Notes: generated by a model not told the origin, from the letters alone. A stretch of DNA of 64,000 bases from Bacteroides cellulosilyticus (GCF_020091405.1 NZ_CP081903.1:5022501-5086500), one strand, 5' to 3'. Numbered from the stretch's first letter, positions 37,582-47,471 are shown. Program-made: numbers and translations.

Positions 37582-39560
37582 TCATTCTGTTTTTACTACT
37601 TCTGCCGGATTTACATTTGCAGCTTTATGGATTTGCCAAATAATAATCAGCAAAGAGATGATGGCTGTAATTATGACGGCTATGGCAAATAAATCGAATG
37701 TGATGGGAGCTTTGTGCGCAAAGTCTTGCAGGTATAGCGTGATGGCCCCCCATGAAACCGGTATGGATATCAAGGTTGCTATTGCCAGTACCGAAAGATA
37801 CTTTTTGATGAGCAAGGGATAAATATCCGTTGCTTGCGCCCCATTTACTTTACGCAAACCAATCTCGCGATATCGTTGCCGTATATCGAATAATGAAATT
37901 GACAATAACCCCAAAGAAGATATAAAAATGGCGACCCCGGCAAAAAGAGTGTAAATGTTGACCACTTGACGGTCTTCGCGATATATTTTTTCAAGAACAT
38001 CTTCTATCAAAGTATATTCGAAATCGGTTCTTCCAGTAGACTCCTCATACACGTTGCGTAGAAACTCAATGACTTCAGCCCGGTTCTCGTGCTTATACGA
38101 GGCGGTGACAGTATATACTCCACCAATGCTCGTATCGTCATAATAGATAACAACAGGCTGCGTGAGTTGTGAAAGGTGTCTGATATTGAAATCCTTTATG
38201 ACACCTACAATTTCGCAGGGCGGATTGTAGAAATCCGGTAAGTTATCACGTCATGCGAACGGAAACCGAGGTCAGCGTGAAGCATATATTCCAACTGGCG
38301 AACGAAAAACAGAGAAACGGTTATCATAAAGATAGTGATGGCATACTGAAAGCATAGCAACGTCATACGTGACCGTGTTGAGAAGCGTGAAGATGCCAAT
38401 TCGCGCATGGAGCTGATTGGATTGTTGTGCGTGTATTTCAGGAAAGGATAGCTTGTTGTCAGTAACGGCAATCCCAAAAGTACGATAACAGATACTTTCC
38501 AATCAAAACAGGAATCTGCTGTGGTAGGGATATAAAGTTCATGGAAAAAGAACAACTTGGTTATTTCAATTATAGCCCAGCTGACAAGTAATGCAAAGCT
38601 CGCCAATAGAATATTCTCAGCATAGATTTGCAGGAAAATTTCTGATCTGCCTGCACCAAACACTTTCTTTATGCCAAACTCTTTTGAACGTTTGGACATG
38701 ATTACGGTATAGATATTAATGAAATTCAGCAGTCCGATAATACCTACCAGGAAAGCCACTGCCATCAATACCTGGATATAGCTTTTATTACCATATCTGT
38801 AGATTTTGTTTTCTTTTCCGTGTTCTTTGTCATAGTACAAGTCTTTCAAAGGCAAGTATTGGTAATGTATAGTCTCATAAGTACTCCATTTATCTCGGGG
38901 TTGTTCTTTCCGGTATTTCTTGTTCAGCAGTTTGATGTCTGTATCCGGTGTCATCAGCATGGCATATGTAGGATAATACAGCAAAAAATCGTCCACTTCG
39001 TCCGACATAAATATATCAGGCATCCATGATGTCTTGGCATCGGGATCATCTACTATCCCTATAATAACGAATTTAACTCCTTTCGCATTTTTGAAAGTGG
39101 CTCCTATGGCATCTCTTCCACCCAATTTCTTCGTCCAGAAAGAACGGGTGATGATAACATCTTTGGGGCGTTTTATTTTTCCACTTCCGGCTATCACCTT
39201 ATATGGAAATATTTTAAAGAAGGTGCTGTCAATGGAGAAAGCATTGACTCTGACTTCCTGTTCTCCGAATAAGATTGCCATATCCGGAACTTCGTAAACC
39301 CCTGTGTATCTTTCTACCGCAGGGTCATTCTCCAATCCCGATTGGTAGCCCCCTAAAAAGTTCTCTCCATTGCTGGGAAATCCTTTAACCAGGCAGATGC
39401 GTTCATACTCGGGAAAACACTGATTTACGGTATTTTCCTGATGGATGTATCGGGTAATGGTCAGTACGCAGGCCAAACTACAGGCTAATCCTAATACATT
39501 GATAAGTGTGTATGCCTTGAATTTTAACAAGGTGTTTATAACCAGGATAATCTGTTTCAT
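37582..39560 (-). pseudogene. Broken FtsX/MacB-like permease gene (array member 3)
   Basis: The N-terminal part (39560 to about 38240, from MKQIILVINTLL, first FtsX block with KEFGIKKVFGAG) runs into a frame change near LGFRSHDVIT and stops at 38205. The C-terminal part resumes in another frame at about 38250 with FYNPPCEIVGVIKDFNIR and continues to NPAEVVKTE. Compared with the intact permeases at 39649 and 42090, about 130-150 residues of the second periplasmic domain are missing at the junction. So it has an internal deletion plus a frameshift. The first start proposed by the open frame (39584, GTG) lies in a fossil gene end and is rejected. Confidence 0.85.
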
Positions 39561-39576
39561 ATAGTGCTTCTTAATT

Positions 39577-39642
39577 TTATTCACTTTTTATCACTTCCGT
39601 CGGATTCTGCCGTGCTGTCTGCCATACGCGCCAGCCGATACT
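39577..39642 (-). pseudogene. Fossil 3' end (22 codons) of another FtsX permease
   Basis: On the minus strand it translates as SIGWRVWQTARQNPTEVIKSE followed by a stop, nearly identical to the ends of the permeases at 31904 and 34242 (GWRVWQAARQNPAEVIKSE). It sits in the 88-bp gap between permeases 39649 and 39560, just after the stop codon of the first. It shows that a member of the MIQHY-type subfamily, now restricted to the other operon, once occupied this spot. Confidence 0.8.
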
Positions 39643-39648
39643 TATCTC

Positions 39649-42051
39649 TTATTCTGCTTTCATGATTGTTGCCGGATTGATGCGGGTTGCTTTATTCACC
39701 TGCCAGAACAATGTTCCCAACGAAATGCCTGCCACCACTAATATAGCAATCAGATAGATGAATATACTAACAGGAGCTTTAACAATGAAATCTCTTGTAT
39801 AAATATATATGAGATAGTAAGATAATGGTACGGTAAGCAACGTTGCCCCTCCTATCACCCATATATATTTTCGGAACAAAATTGAATATAAATTCCGTAG
39901 TTGTGCTCCGTTTACTTTGCGGATGGCTATTTCGCGGTAGCGTTGGCGGATGTCGAATAAGGAAAGTCCGAATAATCCCAATGCCGAGACAAAAATAGAG
40001 ATGGTGGCAAACAGTGTAAACACGGTTGCTACACGGCGATCCTCACGATATAAAGTTTGTATATCCTCATCCAGCCATCGATGATCAAATTCTTCAGTAT
40101 TAAATATCTCTTGTCTGGCACTTTTCAAATAAGTCATCAGTTCCTTTTCTTTTCCGGGTATGCATGCAATCTGATATTGCGAGCCGGCGCTATTGGGGGT
40201 TATCATATATACCACAGGTTTCTTTCCGGCTGTGAGATGACCGGTATAATAATCTTTGATTACAGCTTCTACAGGCATCAGAGATATACCACCTTCTATT
40301 ATTTTTCCATCCATCCCCATAGCTATCCAAAGTGCCTGTTCTCCTCTTATGAAAGCATCTTCCCGTCGCGTATAACCGAAGGCTTTCATGGCCGATTCAT
40401 TCATGGCTACCAGATACTGAGTGTACCCTTCTACTTTATCGGGCAATGCACCATCTACTAATTGCAGATTATACAAACTAAAGAAATCAACCGGTACCCA
40501 CATCAGCATCATGTTTAACTTAACATCCTTGTCATTTATGAGAGTAGAAGAACTTCCACTGCCCAGCACTCCACTGCGTGTAGGGTCTCCGCAGAACCAT
40601 TTCTTTATGAACGGGCATTCATTCAGTTTCTGCTGAATACTTTGGGAATTCTGCCAGCGTTGTTGTCTCTCTTGTTCGCTTTCGGAGTTCCAGTTTTGAG
40701 GAGTCGGAACTAAGTTGGCATACAGTATCCCTTGAGTCCGAAATCCCGGAGGAGTATCTTGCAAAAAGCGAAGGTGACCGCTGAAATACAATGATAGTAT
40801 AATGAGCAAAAGCGTGATACTGTATTGAATGAATAAAAAAGCCGTACGTGTGGTAACGGATTGACGCGATGATCCGATGGTACGTATGGATATGATAGGT
40901 GGTAGGTAATTGTACTTGATATAGGGATAAATAGTGGTGAACAGTGGCAAGAAAAGAAGGACCCCTAATGACAACTGCCAGTCAAATGCCGTATAAGGAA
41001 TGTCGCTCTCCAATAAGCGGTTGGCATATCCCGAGAATATTTCAATGAAGAACCAGGCTAGCAATAACGCTATGGATATCATGAGTACATTCTCTAACCA
41101 CAGTTGCAGAAAAAGAGCGCGCCCTTGCACACCAAAGACCTTCTTTATACCATATTCTTTGGAACGTTTCAGCATGAAAACCAAGTATATATTTACAAAG
41201 TTCAGGATTCCCGCCAATAGCAACAGCATGCACACACCTGTAAGTATCAGTATATGTGAATGACTACTATAATGCCACATTTCCAAATCATCACCTGCGG
41301 CAGCCAGTTCTTTGTTCCAATAGAGTTGGCTGACAGGAAGAAAATTATATCGTATTTTAAATCCATCCGGCACCTGACGGTAAACGTTACTGGCAGCATT
41401 GATGGCGTCTACATCGACTCCCGGCATGAAACGTAAAAGTTCCACATACATTCTGCCCCATTCTCTTCGTGATTTGAGATCAATGTTTACTACGATATCA
41501 AATGTCAATGATGATTTGCAGGACGGTTCATCCAATATACCGCAAATGGTAAGGTGTCTGCCTCCTGAATATTCCATAGTTTGTCCGATAGGATCTTTCT
41601 CTCCAAATACACGCTTGGCAAATTGGCGTGTGATGAGAGCCTCTTCAGGCGCTTTCATTTGTTTGCCTTTCAGGGGATAATGAAAGAAATGAAAGAATGT
41701 TGTATCTGCTACTAACATCTGGATTGCATAGGGTCTTTCGTCTATGTTCACATTATCATTGCTCAATGTCATGAAGTAGCTTCGTTCTTTAATGGCTTCA
41801 GGCAAAAAATAGACCGTATCTGCACCACTGTCATTACTTACACTACCGGGGAATATATTACTGTCAATGTCACGAATTGGAATATACACATTTTCAGCAT
41901 CCGTGCAGTGCGTGTTCACTTGCAACTCACGGTGAATGTAGCGTACTAATATGATGGTACATGCCAGGCTGAGTGCCAGGCCGATTACATTAATAATCGT
42001 ATATGACTTGGAGCGTATCAGGAAGCGCCAGGCGTATTTGAGTGTTTTCAT
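39649..42051 (-). CDS. FtsX/MacB-like ABC permease (array member 2)
   Basis: 800 residues, starting MKTLKYAWRFLIRSKSYTIINVIGLALSLACT. First FtsX block carries SKEYGIKKVFGVQ, second block carries REIAIRKVNGAQLRNLYSILFRKY, and the end is INPATIMKAE. It is closely related to the 42090 gene: the first 50 or so coding bases and 5' leader are identical over 83 bp (41989-42071 versus 44391-44473). Confidence 0.92.
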   Translation of the reverse strand: MKTLKYAWRFLIRSKSYTIINVIGLALSLACTIILVRYIHRELQVNTHCTDAENVYIPIRDIDSNIFPGSVSNDSGADTVYFLPEAIKERSYFMTLSNDNVNIDERPYAIQMLVADTTFFHFFHYPLKGKQMKAPEEALITRQFAKRVFGEKDPIGQTMEYSGGRHLTICGILDEPSCKSSLTFDIVVNIDLKSRREWGRMYVELLRFMPGVDVDAINAASNVYRQVPDGFKIRYNFLPVSQLYWNKELAAAGDDLEMWHYSSHSHILILTGVCMLLLLAGILNFVNIYLVFMLKRSKEYGIKKVFGVQGRALFLQLWLENVLMISIALLLAWFFIEIFSGYANRLLESDIPYTAFDWQLSLGVLLFLPLFTTIYPYIKYNYLPPIISIRTIGSSRQSVTTRTAFLFIQYSITLLLIILSLYFSGHLRFLQDTPPGFRTQGILYANLVPTPQNWNSESEQERQQRWQNSQSIQQKLNECPFIKKWFCGDPTRSGVLGSGSSSTLINDKDVKLNMMLMWVPVDFFSLYNLQLVDGALPDKVEGYTQYLVAMNESAMKAFGYTRREDAFIRGEQALWIAMGMDGKIIEGGISLMPVEAVIKDYYTGHLTAGKKPVVYMITPNSAGSQYQIACIPGKEKELMTYLKSARQEIFNTEEFDHRWLDEDIQTLYREDRRVATVFTLFATISIFVSALGLFGLSLFDIRQRYREIAIRKVNGAQLRNLYSILFRKYIWVIGGATLLTVPLSYYLIYIYTRDFIVKAPVSIFIYLIAILVVAGISLGTLFWQVNKATRINPATIMKAE

Positions 42052-42071
42052 GTTTCAGTCTTTATTATATT
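41989..42071 (-). repeat. 83-bp exact direct repeat, copy 1
   Basis: Covers the 5' coding end and leader of permease 2. It is identical to 44391-44473 at permease 1, while the rest of the two genes has diverged. Best explained by recent duplication or gene conversion. Confidence 0.9.
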
Positions 42072-42089
42072 TTAGTTATATTCTATTTC

Positions 42090-44453
42090 TTATTCGCTTT
42101 TCATAATTTCTGCCGGATTAATTCGTGCAGCTTTATTCACTTGCCAGAACAATGTGCCTAACGAAATGCCAGAAACTATCAGTATGGCTATGGCATAAAT
42201 GAATATGCTGACAGGAGCTTTCACTACAAAATCTTGCGTATAGATGTATATCAGGTAATAAGATAAAGGTATGGTAATCAATATGGCAATTCCTATTACC
42301 CAAATGTACTTGCGGAACAGAACTGCATACAGATTTCTCAATTGTGCTCCGTTTACTTTGCGGATGGCTATTTCCCGATATCGCTGGCGGATATCAAACA
42401 GAGAAATACCGAATAGCCCGAGGCCTACAATTATAATCGCAATACAGGCAAAAACGGAATAAATGATGCTTGTTTGTCTGTCCTGGGCATAGATTGCTTT
42501 TACGTCTTCTTCCAGAATACTGTATTCAAAATCTTCACTGCCATAAATCTTTAATTCCGTTTTACGTAGGAACTCAAGCACTTCTTTCTTTTTACCCGGC
42601 ACACAGGCTATCTGATAGACATCGCCGCTCATCTGATTGCTTACCATATAAACAGTAGGTTTCTTTCCTAAAGTTAAATGTCCGTTGTAGTAATCATCTA
42701 CCACCGCTACAATGGGTTGGGTTTTGGATTCGTTTCCTCTTTTCAGGGGATTTTCTATGCTGGCACCCTGACAAGTGGTGTAGTTTAAGGCTCTCATAGC
42801 TGCCTTATTCATCACCAGAACTCCGAAAAAGCCTTTATCTGATAAATCGGGGAGCTCGCCTTCGATAAATTTAATATCATAGACCTGAAAGAAATGAGGC
42901 GTGGCAAGGCGCATATTCAGGTAGATCTTCTTCCCTTGATCGTTTATATAATCACTACCATAATCTCCTTTAAGAATGTCAATATAGCTGGCCTCAAAAT
43001 CTTCTATATAGGGACAGGAAGAAAGCTCCTTATCCAATGCGTTCACTCGCTCCTGACGTTGTTTCATGCTCTCCTCCGTGTAAGCATCAAAGTCCTTTGA
43101 TTCGTAAGTCAATTGAGCAATGATAATATCTTTGGTACGAAATCCCGGTTCGGTACTAAGCAACATATTCAGCTGGTTATTGAAATAAAGCGAGACTACC
43201 ACCAATAAAAAAGTGAGTACGTACTGAATGCCCAAAAATAGGATCCGTGAATGTATTGAACGACTTTCCGAACCTATAGAACGGATGGAGACAATAGGGG
43301 GAGTATAATTGTATTTGATGAATGGATAAAGAGAAGTAACTAATGGGAGTACTACCAATATGCCTAATGATAATTGCCAGTCAAATGTCGTATAGCCAAA
43401 CTGATGATTGAAAAGATTTTTCACCGGCACAGTACTTACTTCTACAAACAACCAAGCTATGAGCATAGCGGCTGATACCAACAAAGCATTCTCTGTCCAT
43501 ATATTAAGAAATAGCTCTTTACCTCTTGCACCGAACACCTTTTTCAATCCGTATTCTTTTCCCCTCCGAAGCATGACAACCAGATAGATATTGATGAAAT
43601 TTATAATACCTGCTAATAGCACTAATAGGCATACTCCTATCATAATCCACAGATGGGAATAACTGCCGGTAGAGACCATCAATATCTCTTCAGAACTGAT
43701 GGAGCTATCCCAATAGAATTGCTTGACGGGAATCAAAGAATAAGTATAAGTACGCGTATCACCGCTTTCGGGCGAGTTTATATATCTTGGGATACTACCT
43801 GTTTTGTTTAGCTTATTTATATCAGTGCCCGGCATGAATGAAAACAAGTCTATAGCCATGCGTTCCCAACTATCAGATAAAGCTTTAGACAATACTATAT
43901 CGAACTGCAGGAAAGTCTTGTTTCCGGGATTACCCAATACACCCTCAATAGTTATGTCCTTTCCATTAGAACAACGGATGATTTTACCTACCGGATTCTC
44001 CTTACCGAAAAGCTTGTGGGCAAATGCCTCTGTAACTAAAGCGGAGTATGGAGAAGGTAATGTAATGTTTCCCTGCACCACCGGGTAGCGGAATAGCTGA
44101 AAAAAGATACTGTCTGTTACGATGATTCGCGAAGGAAACCGATTTGCCCCAATCATTACATAATCTTTCTCCAACGGAATGAAGCTGCTCTGCTTATTGA
44201 TGTAGCGTTGATCGATAAGGCTGCTATCTCCCCTATTAATAAGCATACTTAAATATTTATTGCCACCCACATCCGCTTTGACACCATAAACCTGTTCCCG
44301 GTCAATGCAATGGCTATCCACTGTCAATTCCCTGTGAATATAGCGGAATAGAATGATGCAACATGCCAGACTGAAGGCCAGTCCCAGTAGATTAATAATC
44401 GTATATGACTTGGAGCGTATCAGGAAGCGCCAGGCGTATTTGAGTGTTTTCAT
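42090..44453 (-). CDS. FtsX/MacB-like ABC permease (array member 1)
   Basis: 787 residues, starting MKTLKYAWRFLIRSKSYTIINLLGLAFSLACC. Two MacB/FtsX halves: GKEYGLKKVFGARGKEL in the first block, RYREIAIRKVNGAQLRNLYAVLFRKY in the second, ending INPAEIMKSE. It lies 69 bp after the adaptor gene. Together with the 39649 gene it forms a 'MKTLKYAW' subfamily that is distinct from the MIQHY subfamily of the second operon. Confidence 0.92.
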   Translation of the reverse strand: MKTLKYAWRFLIRSKSYTIINLLGLAFSLACCIILFRYIHRELTVDSHCIDREQVYGVKADVGGNKYLSMLINRGDSSLIDQRYINKQSSFIPLEKDYVMIGANRFPSRIIVTDSIFFQLFRYPVVQGNITLPSPYSALVTEAFAHKLFGKENPVGKIIRCSNGKDITIEGVLGNPGNKTFLQFDIVLSKALSDSWERMAIDLFSFMPGTDINKLNKTGSIPRYINSPESGDTRTYTYSLIPVKQFYWDSSISSEEILMVSTGSYSHLWIMIGVCLLVLLAGIINFINIYLVVMLRRGKEYGLKKVFGARGKELFLNIWTENALLVSAAMLIAWLFVEVSTVPVKNLFNHQFGYTTFDWQLSLGILVVLPLVTSLYPFIKYNYTPPIVSIRSIGSESRSIHSRILFLGIQYVLTFLLVVVSLYFNNQLNMLLSTEPGFRTKDIIIAQLTYESKDFDAYTEESMKQRQERVNALDKELSSCPYIEDFEASYIDILKGDYGSDYINDQGKKIYLNMRLATPHFFQVYDIKFIEGELPDLSDKGFFGVLVMNKAAMRALNYTTCQGASIENPLKRGNESKTQPIVAVVDDYYNGHLTLGKKPTVYMVSNQMSGDVYQIACVPGKKKEVLEFLRKTELKIYGSEDFEYSILEEDVKAIYAQDRQTSIIYSVFACIAIIIVGLGLFGISLFDIRQRYREIAIRKVNGAQLRNLYAVLFRKYIWVIGIAILITIPLSYYLIYIYTQDFVVKAPVSIFIYAIAILIVSGISLGTLFWQVNKAARINPAEIMKSE

Positions 44454-44473
44454 GTTTCAGTCTTTATTATATT
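44391..44473 (-). repeat. 83-bp exact direct repeat, copy 2
   Basis: Second copy of the repeat at 41989-42071, covering the 5' coding end and leader of permease 1. Confidence 0.9.
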
Positions 44474-44522
44474 AATCTCTTTCTGTTATTTTGCTATTCT
44501 CTGATAATGCTGTATTTGTTCC

Positions 44523-45773
44523 TTATTTTAATATCAGTTCTTCCGCTTCGCCAAAGTTATCATATCCCGTCGTAATAACCCAATCTCCGGGCTGTAAACC
44601 GTCTGTAATCTCGTATTGCTGGGGATTCTGGCGTCCGATACTGAGAGGGACACGAATTGCTTTCGTTTTGGATGCGTTTAGTTTGTAAATCCATTGACCA
44701 CCGGTAGCCTGATAGAAATTACCACGTGGGATAACGATGGCCTGTTCGGGTTGTCCCAACTCTATCTGTACACGGAAACTTTTACCGACACGTACATTGT
44801 CGGGCATCTCTCCGGTAAATACTAAGTCGACATCGAAAGTGCGGTCTTTTACTTCGGGAACTACCTTTGTAATACGGAGTGGATATTTACGTCCCTGATA
44901 ATTAATTGTAGCCGGAAGTCCTGTCGTGATACGATCTATGTAGTATTCACTGAGCGAAGTGTGTATTTTATATTGGTCTAATACCTTAATTTCAGCAATA
45001 CCTTGGTTGGATGATACTTGCTGCCCCGGAGTTACTTTCACGAAGCTGAGTTGCCCGGCGACGGGGGCCTTAATTACTAAATTATCCAGTCGTTCGCAAG
45101 CACGTTCATACTTTTTACGTTCGCGTTCCCGGTCATTATGGATCAGGTCTTTGCGGATAATGGCAACAACAGAATCCTGACGCAAACTCTCGCGTTGTAA
45201 CTTTGCTTTCTTTACATTGTAATTATACTCATCTTCGGCAACTTCCAGTTGAGCTTTACTTTTTATCCCCATTTTATATTCTTCTTTATCAAGATTGAAA
45301 CTTTTTTGAAGACGCGTCAACTCATAGTTTGTTTGCAAAGTTTGTTGCTGGAGGGTCAGGCTCTTTTGTTCCATTTCAATTTCTTTCTCCCGAAAAGAAA
45401 TCAATTGCTTCTCCAAATCATCACGTTGCTCTTCAATATTGTGTATCAAATCAGGGTTTTCGAGTACAAGGATTGTGTCTCCCTTTTGAAGCAAACTTCC
45501 CTCCTCGCCTACAATACGGTCTACACTTCCTGATTCACGGGCATTAACGATAATGGTGAGGATGGGTTGTATAAGTCCTTCCACGTCTACATATTCCATG
45601 AATTTATCATTTCTGACTTCAGCAATCTGCACATTCTCCTGGTCGATGCGAAGCTTGCTGGGACCGGCAGAAAGGATGATAACGTAAATAATGAAAGCAA
45701 GGAATAGAATTCCTCCTGCCAGATAATAGCGGTAGCGGATGTACCAAGGTTTCTTTTCGAGTTTAATATCCAT
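44523..45773 (-). CDS. HlyD-type periplasmic adaptor (membrane fusion protein)
   Basis: 416 residues. One N-terminal membrane anchor (about 14-33), a lipoyl/barrel-sandwich split around a long coiled coil (about 95-215, with NIEEQRDDLEKQ), and a C-terminal beta-barrel and MP domain (RKYPLRITKVVPEVKDRTF, AIVIPRGNFYQ). It is the only adaptor in the array and should connect the permeases to the TolC-type channel. It lies 49 bp after tolC. Confidence 0.92.
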   Translation of the reverse strand: MDIKLEKKPWYIRYRYYLAGGILFLAFIIYVIILSAGPSKLRIDQENVQIAEVRNDKFMEYVDVEGLIQPILTIIVNARESGSVDRIVGEEGSLLQKGDTILVLENPDLIHNIEEQRDDLEKQLISFREKEIEMEQKSLTLQQQTLQTNYELTRLQKSFNLDKEEYKMGIKSKAQLEVAEDEYNYNVKKAKLQRESLRQDSVVAIIRKDLIHNDRERERKKYERACERLDNLVIKAPVAGQLSFVKVTPGQQVSSNQGIAEIKVLDQYKIHTSLSEYYIDRITTGLPATINYQGRKYPLRITKVVPEVKDRTFDVDLVFTGEMPDNVRVGKSFRVQIELGQPEQAIVIPRGNFYQATGGQWIYKLNASKTKAIRVPLSIGRQNPQQYEITDGLQPGDWVITTGYDNFGEAEELILK

Positions 45774-45822
45774 AATATCTTTATTGTTTTACAATTTATA
45801 GTCAAGTTTATAATATGTCCCC

Positions 45823-47316
45823 TTATTTTCTTATCATCCTGTCCATCACTTCCTCTATTCTTTCTGTTTCTGTCAGCGGTGCATCTACTTCAAAATCATA
45901 AAGTGTGATACTGCGGAGGGTGTAATACAAACTCCAGTAGTTATATAGTGCAGTGATGTAATTTCGTCGGGCGGCATCTTTTTCACTGATGGAAGCATTG
46001 AGGTCGAGTACGGTAGACTTTCCCAAGATATAAAGTCGCCGGGCTACATCAGCACGTCGTTGAGCCGTTTCATCGGTGCGGGCGGCAATATGTACGCGCT
46101 GGGATTGTAAATTGAATTGTTTTACCAGTTTACGGACATTCAGTTCAAAGTCTGTTTTATCCTGCTCTACTTGAGTATAAGTTAAGTCACGATTAGAACG
46201 AGCTACCCGGACCTGTCCTTTGCCACGTCCCCAATCCAATATAGGTAGACTAATGCCGAGGGTGACGTATTGTTGGTCCAAAGGATTGTGATAAGCATCT
46301 TTCAGTTTATTGCCGGTCTGAGTCAGTCCGAAACGCAAGTAAAGATCGGCTTTCAGGCCGGCATTGGCACGGGCACTGGCTACCCGGCTTTCGCTTTCCA
46401 GTTTGCGCCGCTGCATGTCCAGTATATCCGGGCTGTTTTGACGTGCTGTGATTAAAGCTGTGCTTAGATCTATGTGAAGATTGGGGACATGATCGCTGAC
46501 ATCCACTTTGATCAGTATATCCTCCTGGATACCGAGATACGAACGAAGTTCTTGCATGCAATTTTCTACTTCGATATGGGCATTCATACGATTGGTCTCT
46601 TCGGTCAGTTTATTAAGTTCCAGTTGTAGCATCTCGTTTTCGGTAATGGTACCTATATTATAGCGCCCTTGTGCATATGTATATAAGGTGTCTGCATTGG
46701 CATAGTTGGTAGAAGCTATTTCGTAGTTGCTTTGTGCGGTGGCAAGGGCAAAGAATTTCTGCGTAGCGTTGGCAGCAACGAGCTCCAGGGTTTCCACATA
46801 AGTTTTTTTGGCTTCCTGGTAACGCAATGGTTCGATACGACGATTCCATTTCAGACTGTTATATCCAAAAAGAGACTGACTATAGCCGACATTTATGGGT
46901 GATGTCTGCCAGGAGGTAGAGTTGTCACTAAATAAATCAAGCCGCTGGGCAGAAGTTTCCACAAACAATGTACCACCTGTCCAAGGAATATTCTGTGTCA
47001 GGCTTAAGGTGAGGTCGGTACTTAATAAGTTTTGTTCCACAAATTTCACGCTACCATCGCTCATCGTAATTTTGTTGATAGCACGATTCAGATACGGATC
47101 GGAAGTTAATTTCAAGGCGGGCAGATAGTTGGCCCGATAATATTTGTAGTTCCAGTAGGCGGAACGAAAACTGTGTTGGGCTGTTTGCGCATCGGGTGAT
47201 TGTTGACGGGCACGCTCTATAGTCTGACCTAATGTCAGCTCCATAGTGTGTTCCTGCGCATCAATAGTTATAAGAGTTCCGCAAGCTATTAATAATAAAA
47301 GTATTTTTTTGTACAT
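45823..47316 (-). CDS. TolC-family outer-membrane efflux protein
   Basis: 497 residues with signal peptide (LLLLIACGTLITIDAQ) and two TolC repeats of long helices (SPDAQTAQHSFRSAYWNYK, and SPDILDMQRRKLESESRVASARA). First gene of the efflux operon, followed by the adaptor and the permeases. Directly upstream are the sigma-54 promoter (47343-47357) and the enhancer (47414-47448). Predicted leader is only about 15 bases. Confidence 0.92.
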   Translation of the reverse strand: MYKKILLLLIACGTLITIDAQEHTMELTLGQTIERARQQSPDAQTAQHSFRSAYWNYKYYRANYLPALKLTSDPYLNRAINKITMSDGSVKFVEQNLLSTDLTLSLTQNIPWTGGTLFVETSAQRLDLFSDNSTSWQTSPINVGYSQSLFGYNSLKWNRRIEPLRYQEAKKTYVETLELVAANATQKFFALATAQSNYEIASTNYANADTLYTYAQGRYNIGTITENEMLQLELNKLTEETNRMNAHIEVENCMQELRSYLGIQEDILIKVDVSDHVPNLHIDLSTALITARQNSPDILDMQRRKLESESRVASARANAGLKADLYLRFGLTQTGNKLKDAYHNPLDQQYVTLGISLPILDWGRGKGQVRVARSNRDLTYTQVEQDKTDFELNVRKLVKQFNLQSQRVHIAARTDETAQRRADVARRLYILGKSTVLDLNASISEKDAARRNYITALYNYWSLYYTLRSITLYDFEVDAPLTETERIEEVMDRMIRK

Positions 47317-47342
47317 AGTATGTTCCTTTTAGTAGAAGAGAT

Positions 47343-47357
47343 TCAAATCTTATGCCA
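47343..47357 (-). promoter_or_regulatory. Sigma-54 (-24/-12) promoter of the tolC operon
   Basis: Minus strand reads TGGCAT-AAGAT-TTGA, matching the sigma-54 consensus spacing (TGGCAC-N5-TTGC) with two substitutions. The same element, TTTGGCAY-AARAT-TTGA, occurs before the second permease operon at 36628-36642. Confidence 0.8.
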
Positions 47358-47413
47358 AAGATGTAATACTTTGTGTTACAATGTTATACTTCTATCTGAT
47401 GCAAATTGAGCGT

Positions 47414-47448
47414 GTGCCATACCGCACAAAAATAGTGCGCATACGCAC
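47414..47448 (-). promoter_or_regulatory. Enhancer (UAS) of the tolC operon
   Basis: GTGC-CATACC-GCAC-AAAAATA-GTGC-GCATAC-GCAC, the same arrangement of four half-sites as at 36699-36733. Edge to -24 distance is 57 bp in both. It also lies just upstream of the divergent regulator's own -7 box (47472-47479), so autoregulation is possible. Confidence 0.8.
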
Positions 47449-47471
47449 ACACAACACATCGATATATTGTT

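Noticed and set aside
23998..47316. Mobile island or prophage origin for the permease array
   Set aside because: No integrase, phage structural or conjugation genes were seen, and base composition does not differ obviously from neighbours; tandem duplication explains it.
47401..47419. Possible sigma-54 promoter TGGCAC...TTGC on the minus strand
   Set aside because: The spacing between the GG and GC elements is four bases too long; the better-spaced site is 47343-47357.
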